NCBI GenBank assembly: GCA_022793145.1
Contig: JAAWCI010000004.1
Coordinates: 1-7,483 of the forward strand
DNA from: Bacilli bacterium
GTDB lineage: Bacteria; Bacillota_I; Bacilli_A; RF39; UBA660
Length of the DNA: 7,483 bases
Direction of reading: 5' to 3'
Part shown: positions 6,748 to 7,483 of the stretch, one piece after another
How the letters are laid out: each line of letters opens with the position of its first letter
Numbering within the stretch: the first letter of the stretch is position 1
Notes under the pieces: generated by a model
Seen by the model: only the letters and a program-made list of their open reading frames with translations
Told to the model about the DNA's origin: nothing
The model's database searches: none
Translations under genes and position numbers: made by a program

Positions 6748-7263
6748 ATGGCAGAAAGTTTAGTACAATCGTTTTTGGATTTGTTCAGTGGTTTTGTTGA
6801 TATGCCTTTTGGAAAAGAACTTATCATTTTTGTGATTTCACTAATGCCAATTTTGGAGCTTCGTGGAGGACTACTTGCAGCATCACTTTTAAATATGAAT
6901 CCAATTACAAGCTTTATTATTTGTTTCATTGGAAATATTCTTCCAATTCCATTTATTTTATGGTTTATTACACCTATTTTTGATAGGCTTAAAAAAACAA
7001 AACATTTATCAAAATTAGTCAATAAAATAGAAGCCAAAGCAAATTCTAAAAAAGAGCAAATAGAAAAAAGACAATTTTGGGGCTTGTTACTTTTTGTAGG
7101 AATTCCACTTCCAGGCACAGGTGCTTGGACAGGTTCTTTAATTGCTTCTTTGGTTGGAATGAACAAAAAGAAATCACTTTTAGCAGCAATTCTGGGCGTT
7201 ATATTAGCAGGGATCATAATGATGTTATTATCATTTGGAGTGTTAAAAGGAATAATAGGTTAA
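6748..7263 (+). CDS. COG2426/PF06695 'small multidrug export' family membrane protein (DedA superfamily-like)
   Basis: The 171-residue integral membrane protein has two halves joined by a charged, Lys-rich loop (about 79-109). The first half has SLMPILELRGG (31-41, key P34, E37, R39, G40), then GNILPIPFILW. The second half has VGIPLPGTGAWTGSLIA (117-133, key P120, P122, G123, G125, W127, G129), then a final membrane helix to the C-terminus. The paired P-x-x-E-x-R-G and P-L-P-G-T-G motifs are typical of this family. They are predicted re-entrant loops related to DedA/VTT-domain proteins, which include lipid transporters and scramblases. The 'multidrug export' name is historical and not good evidence of drug transport; flipping of a lipid carrier or ion-coupled transport is a more cautious guess. 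AGGAGG (6736-6741) with 6 bases of spacing sets the start. Last gene of the apparent operon. Confidence 0.88.
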   Translation: MAESLVQSFLDLFSGFVDMPFGKELIIFVISLMPILELRGGLLAASLLNMNPITSFIICFIGNILPIPFILWFITPIFDRLKKTKHLSKLVNKIEAKANSKKEQIEKRQFWGLLLFVGIPLPGTGAWTGSLIASLVGMNKKKSLLAAILGVILAGIIMMLLSFGVLKGIIG

Positions 7264-7287
7264 AAACTAGCATTTCTTTTTTTGTTT

Positions 7288-7296
7288 TGATATAAT
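7288..7296 (+). promoter_or_regulatory. Extended -10 promoter for the right-edge gene
   Basis: TGATATAAT includes a perfect -10 (7291-7296) and the extended TG (7288-7289); no convincing -35 is visible 16-18 bases upstream. As at 4057-4062, exactly 7 bases separate the -10 from GGTGA (7304-7308). Transcription would start near 7303, about 10 bases before the ATG. It implies a new transcription unit after the COG2426 gene. Confidence 0.65.
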
Positions 7297-7312
7297 AAAA
7301 GAAGGTGATAGT

Positions 7313-7483
7313 ATGGAGCAAGCTCTTAAAAATCAATATTATGATTTAATTGAAAATAAAGATTATGATACGTTAGCATTGATAAATTCTATTTTTAGTG
7401 AATTTGATACATTATTACTTATGAATCGTGGAAAAAATCAAACAGAAAAATTTTTGAATTTAATTTCTGTGTTAGAATTTACA
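7313..7483 (+). CDS. 5' part of an unidentified gene (runs off the window)
   Basis: An ATG at 7313 follows AAGGTGA (7302-7308) with 4 bases of spacing and opens a frame of 57 codons that continues to the edge without a stop. The visible protein begins MEQALKNQYYDLIENKDYD and looks soluble, acidic and largely alpha-helical, with Leu/Ile spacing compatible with amphipathic helices. There is no signal peptide or membrane segment in this part. I recognise no family. The promoter, ribosome-binding site and open frame together make it very likely a real gene. Confidence 0.75.
   Translation, partial: MEQALKNQYYDLIENKDYDTLALINSIFSEFDTLLLMNRGKNQTEKFLNLISVLEFT

Noticed and set aside
6675..7217. Minus-strand open frame of 180 codons opposite the COG2426 gene
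   Set aside because: The + strand frame has clear family motifs and a strong AGGAGG site. The antisense frame is a composition shadow of a membrane protein gene.
7262..7287. Possible terminator after the COG2426 gene (A-run, CTAGCATTTC, T-run)
   Set aside because: The only pairing is A5 with T5 and there is no G-C-containing stem, so I could not support a terminator.
7077..7295. Plus-strand open frame of 72 codons overlapping the end of the COG2426 gene
   Set aside because: It is out of frame with the real gene, has no plausible ribosome-binding site and runs into the next promoter.
218..7483. Novel defence or mobile system spanning the window
   Set aside because: The genes are recognisable housekeeping or stress families with no transposase, integrase, nuclease or toxin-antitoxin signature.

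Overview
The window reads as chromosomal DNA from a low-GC Bacillota-type bacterium, perhaps an uncultured gut Bacilli or Erysipelotrichia relative. It is very AT-rich, with strong use of TTA, AAA and ATT codons. Shine-Dalgarno sequences are of the AGGAGG or AGGTGAT type, -10 boxes are TATAAT, and there is a DinR/LexA-type SOS box. Tryptophan is encoded by TGG inside the genes, and the complete genes end in TAA or TAG, so the standard bacterial code fits. Everything I can support lies on the + strand. I see no RNA gene, CRISPR array, insertion sequence or phage gene.

Layout. Positions 1-87 hold a possible 3' end of an upstream gene, followed by an AT-rich hairpin and T-run (113-137). A YfhO-family polytopic membrane protein (218-2719) has its own promoter, and its terminator overlaps its stop codon. 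A short intergenic region (2720-2802) carries an SOS box and a near-consensus promoter. It precedes a Y-family translesion DNA polymerase (2803-4011) with a beta-clamp-binding motif. A second promoter (around 4054-4062) starts what looks like a three-gene operon: an isochorismatase-fold protein lacking the canonical catalytic Cys and Lys (4088-4573), the Tex RNA-binding/transcription accessory protein (4588-6735), and a small DedA-superfamily-like membrane protein of the COG2426/PF06695 type (6748-7263). Intergenic gaps within this operon are 14 and 12 bases. A further promoter precedes an unidentified gene that runs off the right edge (7313 onward).

How the parts relate. These are mostly housekeeping or stress genes rather than one dedicated system. 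YfhO is expected to act at the outer face of the membrane in cell-surface glycosylation. The polymerase is a candidate DNA-damage-induced gene. Tex is a general factor. I found no strong evidence of a novel multi-gene system. The points most worth a second look are the SOS box next to the polymerase, the substituted active site of the isochorismatase-like protein, and a repeated compact arrangement in which the -10 box sits only 6-9 bases before GGTGA.
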